The notes: generated by a model from the letters alone, not told the origin. DNA of 64,000 nucleotides from Rhynchopus euleeides (GCA_963210315.1 OY723273.1:1860001-1924000), one strand, 5' to 3'. Positions 1 through 10,466 are shown, numbered from the stretch's first letter. Numbers and translations are program-made.

Positions 1-9
1 CCGCCTGAG

Positions 10-1284
10 ATGCCCGCCTGCGTGACTGGGGGCAGCACCCCAGCTGACTCCCTCAGCAACACGCCACCGCCCCAGCCCCACACGCACATCCTGTCGGGGG
101 CAGGCGGCGCCGACACACGCCCCTCTGCACCGCTGCAGCACCCGTCGTGCGGCTCTGATGCATCCCTCCACCGCTGCGCGCAGACCAGCCAGACTCTGCT
201 GGACCCAGCCTATTGGGCTGAGCTCTGCCCCGAGCTGAGCGTCGAGGGTGACTGCATGCTGTCAGCATACGACGATGCGGAGCCGTTCTCCGTGACCCCC
301 ACTGAGGAGGCAGATCTCCGCAGCCGCATGGAGCGGGATGGATACTTCACGTACACACCGGAGTGGGAGCCAGGCCTGATCGAGAGACTCCGGCAGGGCG
401 TCGTGCAGCTCGAGCGCCATGGGTGGCAGGCGTCCTTTATATCGATGTATGATGAGGCTTCTCTTGTGGCCTGGATGCTGCATTCAATCGTCTCCTCCGG
501 CACGGGCGGTGCGAAGCGATTCAACAACGACTGGCTGGGGTACAACGTGGCAGGGGGGGAGTCCGGCATGCCGCCCCACCGCGACTACCCCGGGTGCCCC
601 GACGACTCCTGGCATGACGCAGCGCACCGCCTGCCCAAGATCTGCACCGTGTGGATCGCCCTCAGCGACGCCAGCCCTGCGAACTCCTGCCTCTATTTCC
701 TGCCGGCAGGCCGCGACCCTCTCTACCGCAGTGGTGCCTGCGAGGCGCCGGGCGATGTGTTCGCCACCCCGCAGATGTTTCAGGACATCACGGCGGTGCC
801 GCTGCGACCGGGGCAGGTTGTGGTCTTCTCCCACAGGGTGTACCACTGGGGGTCGGCGTCGCCGCCAGACGCTGTGGAGAACCGGGTGTCCCTCGCGATG
901 GGGTTCAGCGACCAGGAGTATAAACCGCCGCACCTCGCCTGCGGGGCAGGCGTGGGGTGTGGGGTTGGGGAGGGGGAGGAGGGTGTGTGCGGCGTGGCGG
1001 CGGCGTTTCCGCCTGCGGCGCATCGGCTGGCGTTGTGTGCGGCGCAGATGCTGATCTACAACAGGAGGCATGAGGGGCCGTGGCCTCTGACGCACTGCAT
1101 TGCGTCGGATCTGGCGTGTCTGGTGCAGCTGAGGGGTGCCCTTGACTCGCAGGCTGCCGTGCTCAGCCCTGCCTACCGGCGCACAGTGGAGGCGTCTCCG
1201 GTTATGGAGCATCTTCGTGAGTTCGTGCGGCAGCAGTCCGGCCGTGTGGCAAGGAAAGAAGAAGTGCTGATGTCGGTCATCTGA
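10..1284 (+). CDS. Phytanoyl-CoA dioxygenase-like Fe(II)/2-oxoglutarate oxygenase
   Basis: Single open frame of 424 codons. The core carries the PhyH-type facial triad: an H-x-D pair at H190/D192 (in PPHRDYPG), a distal histidine at H279 (in RVYHWG) and a candidate 2-oxoglutarate-binding arginine at R292. The H279-R292 spacing is close to that of known family members. These enzymes hydroxylate small-molecule substrates using Fe(II), O2 and 2-oxoglutarate; the substrate here cannot be inferred. The first ~80 residues are proline-rich, low-complexity and unlike the family, and a C-rich CAG lies at about 136-139. The true protein may therefore start at the ATG at 256 (residue 83), or a 5' exon may lie outside the window. 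Residues 310-335 are a glycine/glutamate-rich insertion. Family call fairly sure, start unsure. Confidence 0.75.
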   Translation: MPACVTGGSTPADSLSNTPPPQPHTHILSGAGGADTRPSAPLQHPSCGSDASLHRCAQTSQTLLDPAYWAELCPELSVEGDCMLSAYDDAEPFSVTPTEEADLRSRMERDGYFTYTPEWEPGLIERLRQGVVQLERHGWQASFISMYDEASLVAWMLHSIVSSGTGGAKRFNNDWLGYNVAGGESGMPPHRDYPGCPDDSWHDAAHRLPKICTVWIALSDASPANSCLYFLPAGRDPLYRSGACEAPGDVFATPQMFQDITAVPLRPGQVVVFSHRVYHWGSASPPDAVENRVSLAMGFSDQEYKPPHLACGAGVGCGVGEGEEGVCGVAAAFPPAAHRLALCAAQMLIYNRRHEGPWPLTHCIASDLACLVQLRGALDSQAAVLSPAYRRTVEASPVMEHLREFVRQQSGRVARKEEVLMSVI

Positions 1285-2198
1285 TACGCAGCTCCTTCTG
1301 CAGATTTCCAGACTCAGAAGCGGCACGCCTCTGTGGGGTGTCGCAGGTGTGTTGCAAGGCTGCTGTGGTGGCGTCTGCGGCATGTGGAGGGTGGGGCTGT
1401 TTGATGGGCAGTGAGTTGCGGCGCCTGGATGCCATGATTCACTCCGCAGTGATCTCAGCATTCGGCGCCACGGCGCGAAACGGTGCTGAGGCGCCCACAC
1501 GCAATGGGGGCTCGGTCTGACACTTCCTCAACCCACCAACAGTGTGCGAAAACAGTGAGGGTGCTCAGCATAGTTACGTAGGGTACTGCGCAACAGCTGT
1601 CTTCATCTCTGCGTCTTCCCCGCTGTGACAGCGGCGTCGTTGCTGCCACACTTTCTGAGACGGCTCAGAAGTGAGGCCACTGTCTCTAGCCCACCCAATG
1701 GGCACCCTGCCGAGGAAAGCTCTCCAGACCATGGCGGGTGTTGGCGCATCATGATGCACTGTTTTAGGTCCTAGCCTCGTGTGGTCTCCCGGCCCACATT
1801 TGTGCCTTGTACTCCTTGGGGAGTGGGGTGCTGAGCCCGTGCAGGGAAGCGGGGGAGCAGGTTACACCTTGCATGAGTCAGGTGCCCGGCTAGTCTACTT
1901 CCGACGAGTCGGGCAGAAAACTTGCGGGGCCCGTTTTCGGTCCCAACGCAGGCTTTAACCCAGGAACCAGGGGCGTGTGGCCATTCCAACGATCGTCTCC
2001 AGTTTACACTATGCTACTGCCGATGCTAAAGAGAACCGACTGCCCTCCCCTACCCCACCCCCACCCCCACCCTAACCCAACCCTGCCCTTTTCCCCGTTC
2101 TCTCTCTTGTCCAACGCTCCCCTGGACACACCTTCCCCTCTCTCTCTCTCTCCCTCTCTCCATCTCTTCATCCACCCCTTCAGGCCCATGGTCGTGCA
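1285..2198. other. Intergenic region, no gene seen
   Basis: No frame with recognisable protein features on either strand. The last 160 bases before the cyclase are strongly pyrimidine-rich, with a CT-dinucleotide run at about 2136-2164, which could be a 5' leader or promoter-proximal tract. Confidence 0.5.
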
Positions 2199-4361
2199 AT
2201 GCCGTACTTATCTGAAAATGGGCCGGACCGGATCCGGCGGATAATGCTGATGTTCGCAGTCGTCGGCCTCTGCATCGTGCTGCTCGTCTTCCCCCTGATG
2301 AGCCACCGCATGGCAATCGACTTCGCCATCATGGGCATCGCCGCAGCGGGCAACGTCACGGTCATCGCGATGTGCCTCCTCCGCTACCGCATCACACCCG
2401 CCGCATCCTCCGCCTACCTCACCCTCTCCGCCGCCCTCTTCATCTACCTCGACCTGCGCCGCCGCACGCTCACACGCAGCTCCATATGGCCTGTGTTCCT
2501 CCTCCTCATCAACGGCTCTCTGGTGCTGCAGCTGAGCAGGCGCTTCATCGCCTCCCTTTTCTGCGTCCTGCTGGCGTGGGTCGCCCTCGCCACCGCCGAG
2601 ACATCCCTCCGCTTCGGCCTCTTCGACATCCCTGCGCTGACCCTCCCAAACGACATCCGGCTGGACATTCTGCAGGAGCGCTGCGGCTGCACCCACCCCC
2701 CCTGCGGGCTCCGCCTGAACATCGCCGCAGCCGACTTCACTGTAGCTGTGGTGGTGCTCGCACTCGCAACCATCACGGTGAGAGGATTTGCCGCCTCTGC
2801 CCAAAGCGAGCGTGAAGCCATGCAGCGCACCATCGAAACTGTGGAGGCAATCGCCGAACTTCTCGCCGGCTTCGACATCGACACGGTGGACTGCAGGCTG
2901 GACCAGGCGAAGGGGCAGCTCCCGGGCCCCACCTACGCTGCCCTGCGCTGTCTCAGCGGCAACCTCCGGTCGTACCGCCCCTACCTCCCCGCTGCGTTGT
3001 TCGAGCGGCGGGGGGACGACGCCCCACAGAGCAGCCCTGCAGAGGCGCCGGGCGTGGTGTCGAACCGCGCCACAATCGCCTTCACCGACATACGCGGGTC
3101 GACCACGCTGTGGGAGGCAGATCCTGAGGCGATGAAAAAAGCGATGCGGGTCCACAACACCGTGGTGCGCACGGCCCTCGCAGCCCACAGGGGCTATGAG
3201 GTGAAGACCATCGGGGATGCCTTCATGGTGGCCTTCTCCAACTGCTGCGACGCGGTGGCCTTCGCGCTCGCCGTGCAGGAGTCGCTGCTGCGGGCGGAGT
3301 GGCCCGAAGCCATACTCGATATTCCCCTCTGTAGGACCACGCCCCTTTGGGGCGGCCTCACGGTGCGCATCGGCATCAACCACGGCGAGGTCATGGTGGA
3401 GGCGAACGACCTGACAGGGCGTGTTGATTACTTCGGGTCTGTCGTCAACGCTGCGGCGCGTCTGGAGAGCGTCTGCCCCCCAGGCGCCATCGCGCTGCCT
3501 GCGCAGCTGTGGGAGGACCTGGGCGGGCTGTGCCCTCCGTCCACCGTCAGCGAGGAGATGTCTCAGGTCCTCACGGGGATCAGCACGACCGCCCGCATCC
3601 GCCACATGTGGCCTCCACGCCTTGCCGCGCGGAGGGTGCGCCCGCTGCGCTCCTGCGAAGGGGGGGGTGCGGCCTCCCTGCTGTCCTCACCCCGCTCGGT
3701 GCACGTCGGGTCCGCCCCCGATCCGCTGCTGCAGACAGCCCCGTCTGCAACTGTCGGGGCGCTGGCGCTCGGTGTGGTGGACCAGCCAAGCGGGGCGGAG
3801 CTTATCAACCAAGGCCTGGAGGCGATCGTCCCTCTGATGGAGCAGAGCGGGGGAACTCTGGTCACCCTGCTCGGAGAGCAGATCTGGGTGGAGTGGAATG
3901 TGCGCCGCACGACCTGCGCGCATATCGAGAGTTCTATCCGGTTCTCCCGGCGTGCCTTGGGCATCTGCCTGCCTCTCTCAGGCATCGGCCTCGTGTCGGG
4001 CGTTGTGAGCCACGGGGATGTCGGGACAGCCAGGCAGAGGTTTACAACCACTGTCGGGGTGCCCGTGGCATACAGCACCCGGCTCTGCCAGCTGGCGCTC
4101 GACTCCGGGGTGCAGTGCCTCTACGGTGTGGCGGGGGAGGGCGGGGAGGGGGACGGGGATGGCCTTGGAGGCGACGGCGAGGGGGTCATTCCCAAGCCGT
4201 CGGCGCTGCACCGGATGCTCCGCACGACAGGCGTGCTCAGTGCTGCCCCTGCAAGGCTGCAGATGGTGCCGGCCTGTGCGGAGGGTGTGAGGGAGCTGTA
4301 TATTGTCAACTCGGTTGCGAACGCGCAGCAGCAGCTGGATGGAGGGTCCTTGTTTCCATAG
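2199..4361 (+). CDS. Membrane-anchored class III adenylate cyclase
   Basis: 720-aa single-exon protein. The N-terminal ~200 residues contain about six hydrophobic segments, so the protein should sit in a membrane with a cytosolic cyclase. The catalytic domain (about 285-450) has both metal-binding aspartates: D297 in FTDIRGSTTLW and D340 in KTIGDAFMVAF. It also has the transition-state pair N417/R421 in SVVNAAARLE. K336 and D410 occupy the two purine-selecting positions and favour ATP over GTP, so it should make cAMP. All residues needed for a homodimer are present. A second region (about 510-700) resembles a degenerate cyclase-like fold, GALALGVVDQ to GIGLVSGVVSHGDVG, but has lost the catalytic motifs. 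A glycine/glutamate-rich insert lies at about 645-665. The FTDIRGSTTLW style recalls kinetoplastid-type and other protist cyclases. The start is the first in-frame ATG. Confidence 0.85.
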   Translation: MPYLSENGPDRIRRIMLMFAVVGLCIVLLVFPLMSHRMAIDFAIMGIAAAGNVTVIAMCLLRYRITPAASSAYLTLSAALFIYLDLRRRTLTRSSIWPVFLLLINGSLVLQLSRRFIASLFCVLLAWVALATAETSLRFGLFDIPALTLPNDIRLDILQERCGCTHPPCGLRLNIAAADFTVAVVVLALATITVRGFAASAQSEREAMQRTIETVEAIAELLAGFDIDTVDCRLDQAKGQLPGPTYAALRCLSGNLRSYRPYLPAALFERRGDDAPQSSPAEAPGVVSNRATIAFTDIRGSTTLWEADPEAMKKAMRVHNTVVRTALAAHRGYEVKTIGDAFMVAFSNCCDAVAFALAVQESLLRAEWPEAILDIPLCRTTPLWGGLTVRIGINHGEVMVEANDLTGRVDYFGSVVNAAARLESVCPPGAIALPAQLWEDLGGLCPPSTVSEEMSQVLTGISTTARIRHMWPPRLAARRVRPLRSCEGGGAASLLSSPRSVHVGSAPDPLLQTAPSATVGALALGVVDQPSGAELINQGLEAIVPLMEQSGGTLVTLLGEQIWVEWNVRRTTCAHIESSIRFSRRALGICLPLSGIGLVSGVVSHGDVGTARQRFTTTVGVPVAYSTRLCQLALDSGVQCLYGVAGEGGEGDGDGLGGDGEGVIPKPSALHRMLRTTGVLSAAPARLQMVPACAEGVRELYIVNSVANAQQQLDGGSLFP

Positions 4362-4634
4362 GCAGGGTCAGTGGAGTGCCCCATGCAGGTGCAGGCCAGA
4401 GCGGGGTAGCTCCCGCAGGGCGGTGCCTGGGTGGGGTCTTTAGGAGTGTCATTCATGCGAAGGCCTCAACACAGCCTTGAGACAAGACAACAATAATTTG
4501 TCCGGCTGTTCGACCAGATTTCCACACTTTCGAACACTCGAGGAGAGCGTCATATCGCCACACTCCTAGCAACCATCACGTGCTCCATGCAATATCCCCG
4601 CTTCAGGCTCAAAGGCGTGATCATTATTTCAGGG

Positions 4635-4772
4635 TTGTACGACGAGGTTTTGGATGAGACCACCATGCCACTTCACAGGGCCTCAACACAGCCTTGAGAC
4701 AGTGCGCTCAACAAAAAGTAGCCCGGAACCGTTCTCCCACAGTTGCTGGACAGGGTGTCTACAATAATAATT
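4635..4772 (+). repeat. Folded dispersed repeat R1, copy a (5'-truncated)
   Basis: Shares with copies b, c and e the core GGGCCTCAACACAGCCTTGA and a second hairpin beginning CCGGAACYGTTCTCCC. The 5' portion is more divergent than in copy b and the closing stem is absent. Confidence 0.7.
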
Positions 4773-5368
4773 TTACACCGCGGTTGCATAAACGAATATC
4801 GCAACCGTTCCCTCCCGCATTCTTGGAGAGCGGGCTCGTCCAAGCCCGTCCGCCGTGGGTGCAACATTTTTCAGCCAGAAAGTACTTCGTTCTGGTGATT
4901 AGTTCTGAATACCCCTGGATCAAATTACACCGCCCCGCCCCGTTTCATAGCTTTGTGCAGAACACCACCCACGGAGCAGCAGAACTGCCCTTTTCATATG
5001 GTGTGTAATCTAGTCCCGACAAAAATGCCGCCCTGCCCATTTTGCTTCACTTCCTTGCTGCAGAGAAACATTAAAACGATGGTGTGTTTTCCTGCAGTTG
5101 GTGTTGACCGATCCCACGCCCATCAATATTCTTGATGCAGTTCGAATCGTTGTGTGGTATGGAGATGTGCACTTGTGGGGACTAGACTACCGGAAATGGA
5201 AGCCCCACCCGTTACCTTGTTGGCAACACCACGAGCGCAGAATAATGCGTCACGGGTGATGCATCTGATTCTGCACCCCGTGAAGTTATGTCCAGCATAA
5301 TCTCGAGTGGATCACGCACCCTTCACTGCCCTGTGTCAGTGATACTGTTGTATTTTGTTTTTACTAGT

Positions 5369-5576
5369 TACGAGCGACGAAGCGTAGCGAAGTCGCGAAG
5401 TAACGAAGGAAATCGTACGGCTGAAGCTTTTGGATTAGCACCTTCATGCCACTTTACAGGGCCTCAACACAGCCTTGATACAGCAAGTGTGCGCTCAACA
5501 AAAAGTAGTCCGGAACTGTTCTCCCACAGTTGCTGGACAGGGTGTCTATAAGAAAGCGAAAGGAGTACGATTTTCC
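5369..5576 (+). repeat. Folded dispersed repeat R1, copy b (best full copy)
   Basis: About 208 bp. The inner 169 bp are closed by complementary ends, GGAAATCGTAC at 5408-5418 and GTACGATTTTCC at 5565-5576. Inside are three more potential stems: GGCTGAAG pairing with CTTCATGCC; CTCAA with TTGAG around the core; and GTCCGGAACTGT with ACAGTTGCTGGAC. The order closing stem plus three arms suggests a structured RNA or a foldback element. It does not match a tRNA, because no anticodon or T-loop layout is present. An upstream extension (ACGAGCGACGAAGCG) is shared with copy e. Confidence 0.7.
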
Positions 5577-6204
5577 GCGCGAGGGGACTTTGTCGAAAAC
5601 GGTGTTCTCACATCCCAAATAAAAGGATGATTTGGGCGGTCCCTTTATCTACGATTTGTTCTTTTTCCTGCATAAGGAGGTTGGCATCGTTGTGACAGCC
5701 AAATCAGTCGACCGTGGCTTCTGCACCAAGCTCTCCAATTGGGCCCGAGTGTGCGCCCGCATGGATGGGTTCACGACGATTTTCCAATGCGGGCTGAGAG
5801 CGGTTGGCGATGCATCGCGGCGTCACATTTTTTCCGTCCTCCCGCAGCCACCCCCTCCACCCTCTGTCCCAACACCCGAGGATCGAACTGTCTCGTGCGC
5901 GCTCTTCCGGCACACTGGTTGCAACGGCATGGCATTATTCTGTGCAATTCTCGTCGTGATCCGTGGATGCAGTGCGTTACACTCTTCGGCAGTCTTCTCT
6001 ATGATCATGCAGTTCTTCAGGCAGCTACTGCAGGGGAACAGAGGTTTCTGGGCCTCTTAGTACCAGAGTAGTTCCCCCGCCAAACGAACTTCCTCCCCCT
6101 CATGTTATATATTTGCGCGGAAGGCGTTGCATATTTCAGTTGTGTGGTGCCACCCGCTTCAGCAGGCGATCGGCAGATAACGGGGCAGGGGAGGGGGATC
6201 TGAG

Positions 6205-6387
6205 GCACACTCGTGTGAGCAGAAAGTCACCCACCACAGCAAGCATCCAAACGTGTATGCTCTATACACTCACCCCACCCTTCATCAGGCTCAGGGTGTG
6301 ATCAGTTCAGGGTTTGTGTGAAGAAGCGTCAACGCATCAACGAACAAAACACAGGCTAAGAGCGGTTGCTGCTGAATGGTGAAGTGA
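6205..6387 (+). repeat. Dispersed repeat R2, copy a
   Basis: About 180 bp that reappears in the opposite orientation at 25440-25612. Shared landmarks in order are CACACTCGTGTGAGC, CCACCCTTCATCAGGCTC, GTGTGATCAGTTCAGGG and GAAGCGTCAACGC. The last motif also occurs alone near 47541 and, modified, near 31475. Confidence 0.65.
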
Positions 6388-7130
6388 CTTTTTTGGCACC
6401 TTCTTGAAATCTAATTTGTGACTGAACCCAATGCGGTGCACCACCCATGATTGCCTCGCGTACCCTTGCAAAAACTGCATAATCTGCCTCGATAGGTGGT
6501 GGGGACCAGGGGGTGGGGGCGGTGCCGTGTTCTGCGCGGTGCGCGAAGGAAAAAGGGGAATTTACAAGTGGTTGGCAAATGTAAAAAAACCAGGAACCCA
6601 CCGAACCAGGCTCCAGTCTAGAAGCGGCTCGTTTTTGACAAGTGGTTTCCATGTTGCGCGAAAGTATTTTACATGCCAGCCTGTGCGTTGAAAGAACCTA
6701 CAACGTCCGTTGCACACTCTCCCCTGTGCTCCTCCCGGGAGCACACGTTACTTCTAATTGTACCCACCCTCCGCCCCCTCCTCTTGCCTCTTCGACTCTC
6801 TTGCTCAATGTTCCACGTGTGGTACCTCTCAACACCCGGGGCGAAGGACGTGGTCGTGATTTGCGTCGACGCCTTCGTTTTTGATAGTTCGGTGCGCCAA
6901 CAGCTGTCGCCATATCTCTCGGACGCAATATCGTAGCGTTGCGAAGAGAACTTGTTTTGTGCGTCACATATATCACACACTGTGTATGCAGGAGGTGCCG
7001 GGGAGCTACCCGCAGACTGACGCAACAAACACATTACAAAATAAGTTCTCTCTCTCTCTCTCGCTCTCGCTCTCCCCCGCCCCTTCTCTTCAAATGCCGC
7101 TTCCCTGCACCACTTTGTGAAAAAGTCTAT

Positions 7131-7238
7131 GGGGGTCTTCGCTGGTCGTTATTCTTCGTCAATCTTCGTCAGTTTTTAGCCAGTTCAACGGCAAATGCAC
7201 CAAAATGCACTGACGATCACCCCGTAGCGAAGACCCCC
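7131..7238 (+). mobile_element. Short palindromic element, family M, copy 1
   Basis: 108-bp unit with terminal inverted repeats GGGGGTCTTCGCT and AGCGAAGACCCCC, flanked by TAT on both sides. The interior matches copy 3 (31606-31715) in reverse, sharing CGTTATTCTTCGTCAATCTT. No coding capacity, so it would depend on a transposase supplied elsewhere. Confidence 0.7.
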
Positions 7239-8019
7239 TATTTCATAGTTCAGAAGCACGAACCCCCAACCTACCCGAAGAAGCGATCACCGCCCTTCTC
7301 CTCACAAAGAGTTCGTCGAAAGGAAGCTGCCAGCCCCGGCTCCTGACGCATGGCCACCCACCCTTCGGCCAGACACGCAGGAGTGGTTATCGATCCGCCG
7401 TTTCGCAGACAGTTTTAATTCTATCAGTTGACATGGCAGGTTTGCAAGCCTGGTATGGTGTGGTCGTGGCGCACACGCGATTGTTCTGCAAGGAAGGAAG
7501 GGTAATTTGCACCCCTCCTGAGCTCGCGGTGCTCTGGGTATGTGAGCAACACCGTGCGGCATTACCATTAGAGAACCCAAGTGAGCTGAGCAGGTTGCTC
7601 CGTTTTCCCACTGCCATGTCCAAAACTTTGCGACTGCTGGAGGTGATTAATCCCTCCCCACACCCCGCCCGCGTGAACACTATGAATCGCAGGCGAACCA
7701 CGTGGCACAGGGGAGCTTTTCCCCATGTGTATTGCGTACTTTCCCAAGTCAATTTCTACTCTCCGCTGTCTCCATAGCCCCGTGACGCCCCTCCTGTTTG
7801 CTATGTTGCGAGATAACCAAGCGGCTACTTCTGGTGGTCGGCCATAATTTGCACAAGACATGCCTGTAACTTAAAAAGGACTTCGGAACGGACTCCCCAC
7901 CCCCACAGGCGTCATGCCTTTGGCGACGCTAGGTCACCGGCACTTTCTTTTTGCCCCCGCGATGCCACCACCCCCGAGAGAGTGCACTGGCCACAACACA
8001 GGGTTGGGAAAATCTGCAT

Positions 8020-8128
8020 GGGGGTCTTCGCTCAGAAGTGCAGAAGAGTGAGAAAACATGAGCCGCCTCACAATACTGGCTGTAAAGTGACACAGTTTGA
8101 CATACAGTGGCACAGAGCGAAGGCACCC
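8020..8128 (+). mobile_element. Short palindromic element, family M, copy 2
   Basis: 109 bp with ends GGGGGTCTTCGCT and AGCGAAGGCACCC. The interior differs from copies 1 and 3, so only the termini define membership. It ends about 140 bp upstream of the actin-family start codon. Confidence 0.55.
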
Positions 8129-8269
8129 TATCAGGGCTATGCATATTTTTTGCGCCAATCCCAGGCTAGTGTTGTGTTGCCGTCGTCACCTTAGCGTGAT
8201 ATGCACTGTCACACACACGCTCGATTCACCAGGGGACACAAGGCCTGCTGTGTGGGGGGAGGGGGACAG

Positions 8270-9910
8270 ATGTCCGACACATCGACCGAGGCCTCCGAAG
8301 ACGTGCAGTTCGATGTCGCTGTTGTGATTGACAACGGGAGCGGTGCCCTTAAGGTTGGGACTGCCGCGGACTCCAAGCCACAGGCTGTTATCCCCAACAT
8401 TGTGGGGCGCCCCAACGCCGGGCGAGGCCTTCTGAAGCGCAACAAGCAGAATGCAGAAGATGCGGCAAAGGTGTATTACGGCGACGAGGTGTTGGAGAAG
8501 GCGGGTCACATCAACATCAACTACCCCATGGCGGATGGCATTGTGACCGACTTCTCCGACATGCAGTCTCTGTGGGAGTACGCTTACGAGCAGATTGACG
8601 AGGAGCCGTCTGATCAGCCCGTGCTGCTGACGGAGGCACCTTTCAACCCCAGAAAAAACCGGGAAAAAATGGCAGAAATCTTCTTCGAAGCCATGGAGGT
8701 GCCAGCACTGCAGATCAAGATGCAGGCACTGTGCGCTCTCTACGCATCGGGCCGCACGACAGGTGTGGTGCTGGACTCGGGTGACGGTGTGACACACACC
8801 GTGCCCGTGATCGAGGGATTCGTGCAGAAGCACGGTATCTTCCGCTCTAACATCGCGGGACGTGAGGTCACGCGCGTGCTGCAGCGTATGCTCTTCCAGA
8901 AGGGCTACAACTTCTCGACGCAGCGTGAGATGCAGTTCGTGCGTGAGGTGAAGGAGGAGTGCTGCTACGTTGCGCAGGACTTCTCCGACGAGATCGACCG
9001 CTGCACCAAGGCAAACCGTGACGGCGAGGATGACTTCGACGTATGTTGCTATTGTTTTCCCTCATGTGCGCACAGTACTACTGTAGCGAACACCAAGCTT
9101 TCTTTGCACAGGCCCTCCTCTTGCACACCATGTTTCCCCCCCGCAGAAAAGCTTCACGCTGCCCGACGGCCAGCGGATCACCCTGACGGACGAGCGGTTC
9201 AAGGCACCCGAGGTGCTGTTCAACCCGACACGCATGGACTCCGAAGAGGACGGGTGGCACAAGCTGGTGTGGAAGACCGTGCAGAAGGTGGACATCGACT
9301 CCCGTCGGGAGGCCATGGAAAACATTGTGCTGAGTGGCGGCAACACTCTCTTCAAGGGGCTGGGCAAGCGCCTACAGAGCGAGGTCACAGACCTGAAGGG
9401 ATACAACTCTGCGATTGTCAAGGTCCTGGAAGACCCGGAACGAGCAAACCTCGTCTTCTCAGGTGCTGCAGTATGGTGCCCCGCTCCCCCTTTCTCTCCT
9501 GTAATTCACCCCCTGGGTGGCATGCGTTTTATCCACACACAACAAGAACCTTGTCACAGTGAAAAGGAATAGCTGACAGCGCTTTGGATTCCAAACACAA
9601 TATGCATTGCCTTGTTGCTTTGGCTGTGCGGCACATCCACACCAAACCTTCACGGCAAACCCAACACGCGAGGTCTGTCTCGGGCTACCCTAGGTAGTCG
9701 AGAAATAGCGCCTTGCTGTGACACGAGTGGCGGGGTCCCAGCCCCACAGACATCAGACATCTGTACACCCCCCCCCCCTCCCCCCTTTCCCCAACACACT
9801 GCACACCACAGGTCCTGTCGTCGCTGCCATCTTTCCGCACGGAGTGGGTCACCGCCGAGAAGTACGAGGAGGAGGGTACGAACTGCATCGAGCACGACTG
9901 CTTCAGCTAG
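8270..9910 (+). CDS. Actin-family protein (divergent actin or Arp1/centractin-like), three exons
   Basis: Exons 8270-9040, 9147-9470 and 9812-9910 join in phase 0 to encode 397 aa. Introns begin GTATGT and GTATGG and end GCAG and CACAG. Visible actin-fold motifs are the phosphate-1 loop VVIDNGSGALKVG, PVLLTEAPFNPRKNREKM, the phosphate-2 loop GVVLDSGDGVTHTVP and IVLSGGNTLFKGLGKR. NPRKNRE, TGVVLDSGDG and NTLFKG lean towards Arp1/centractin; the length and the clean nucleotide loops also allow a divergent conventional actin. The C-terminus ends in IEHDCFS rather than the classical RKCF. It should bind ATP and form filaments in the cytoplasm. The upstream frame is open to 8201; I chose 8270 because similarity begins just after it. 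Confidence 0.85.
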
Positions 9911-10466
9911 GGTAACACGCAGCCCCCGCTTGCTCATCAGGCTCCGCCCCCCCCCCCCCCCCTAGGGGGGGTCATACACGGTGGGATCTTGTAAATTTTA
10001 CATGTATAACTACAAGTATAATACATGTATTATACATGTATAATACTTGCATGTCAACTATTATACATGTATAATACATGTATATGCCTGAAATATACAT
10101 GTAAAATACATGTATATCAAGTAAAAATACATGTATAATACTTGCATGTCAACTATTATACATGTATTTTTACTTGATATACATGTATTTTACATGTATA
10201 TTTCAGGCATTTACATGTATTTTACATGTATAATACTTGTCATGCAAGTATTATACATGTAAAATACTTGCATGACAAGTAAAATACTTGCATGTAAGTA
10301 AAATACATGTATTTTACTTGCATGCAAGTATTTTACTTGTCATGCAAGTATTATACATGTATTTTACTTGTCATGCAAGTATTATACATGTATAATACTT
10401 GCATGACAAGTATTATACATGTAAAATACATGTAAATGCCTGAAATATACATGTAAAATACATGTA

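Larger units (their letters stand above)
4362..8269. other. Repeat-bearing intergenic region
   Basis: Almost 4 kb without a supportable gene. It holds copies of two dispersed repeat families and two short inverted-repeat elements, listed separately, plus a CT microsatellite at about 7049-7076. A 22-base fragment of the folded repeat family also lies at 4462-4483. The longest open frames (for example 7433-7777) show no recognisable domain. Confidence 0.5.

Noticed and set aside
2208..3605. 465-codon frame on the minus strand
   Set aside because: It lies antisense to the adenylate cyclase and results from GC-rich codon usage; no domain is visible.
5130..5160. T-loop-like AGTTCGAATC, possible tRNA
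   Set aside because: No acceptor stem or anticodon arm can be formed around it.
5369..5576. R1 repeat as a tRNA gene
   Set aside because: The closing stem is 11 bp and the arms and loops do not fit a tRNA cloverleaf.
7433..7777. 114-codon open frame
   Set aside because: No domain, no splice partner, and it lies in repeat-rich intergenic sequence.
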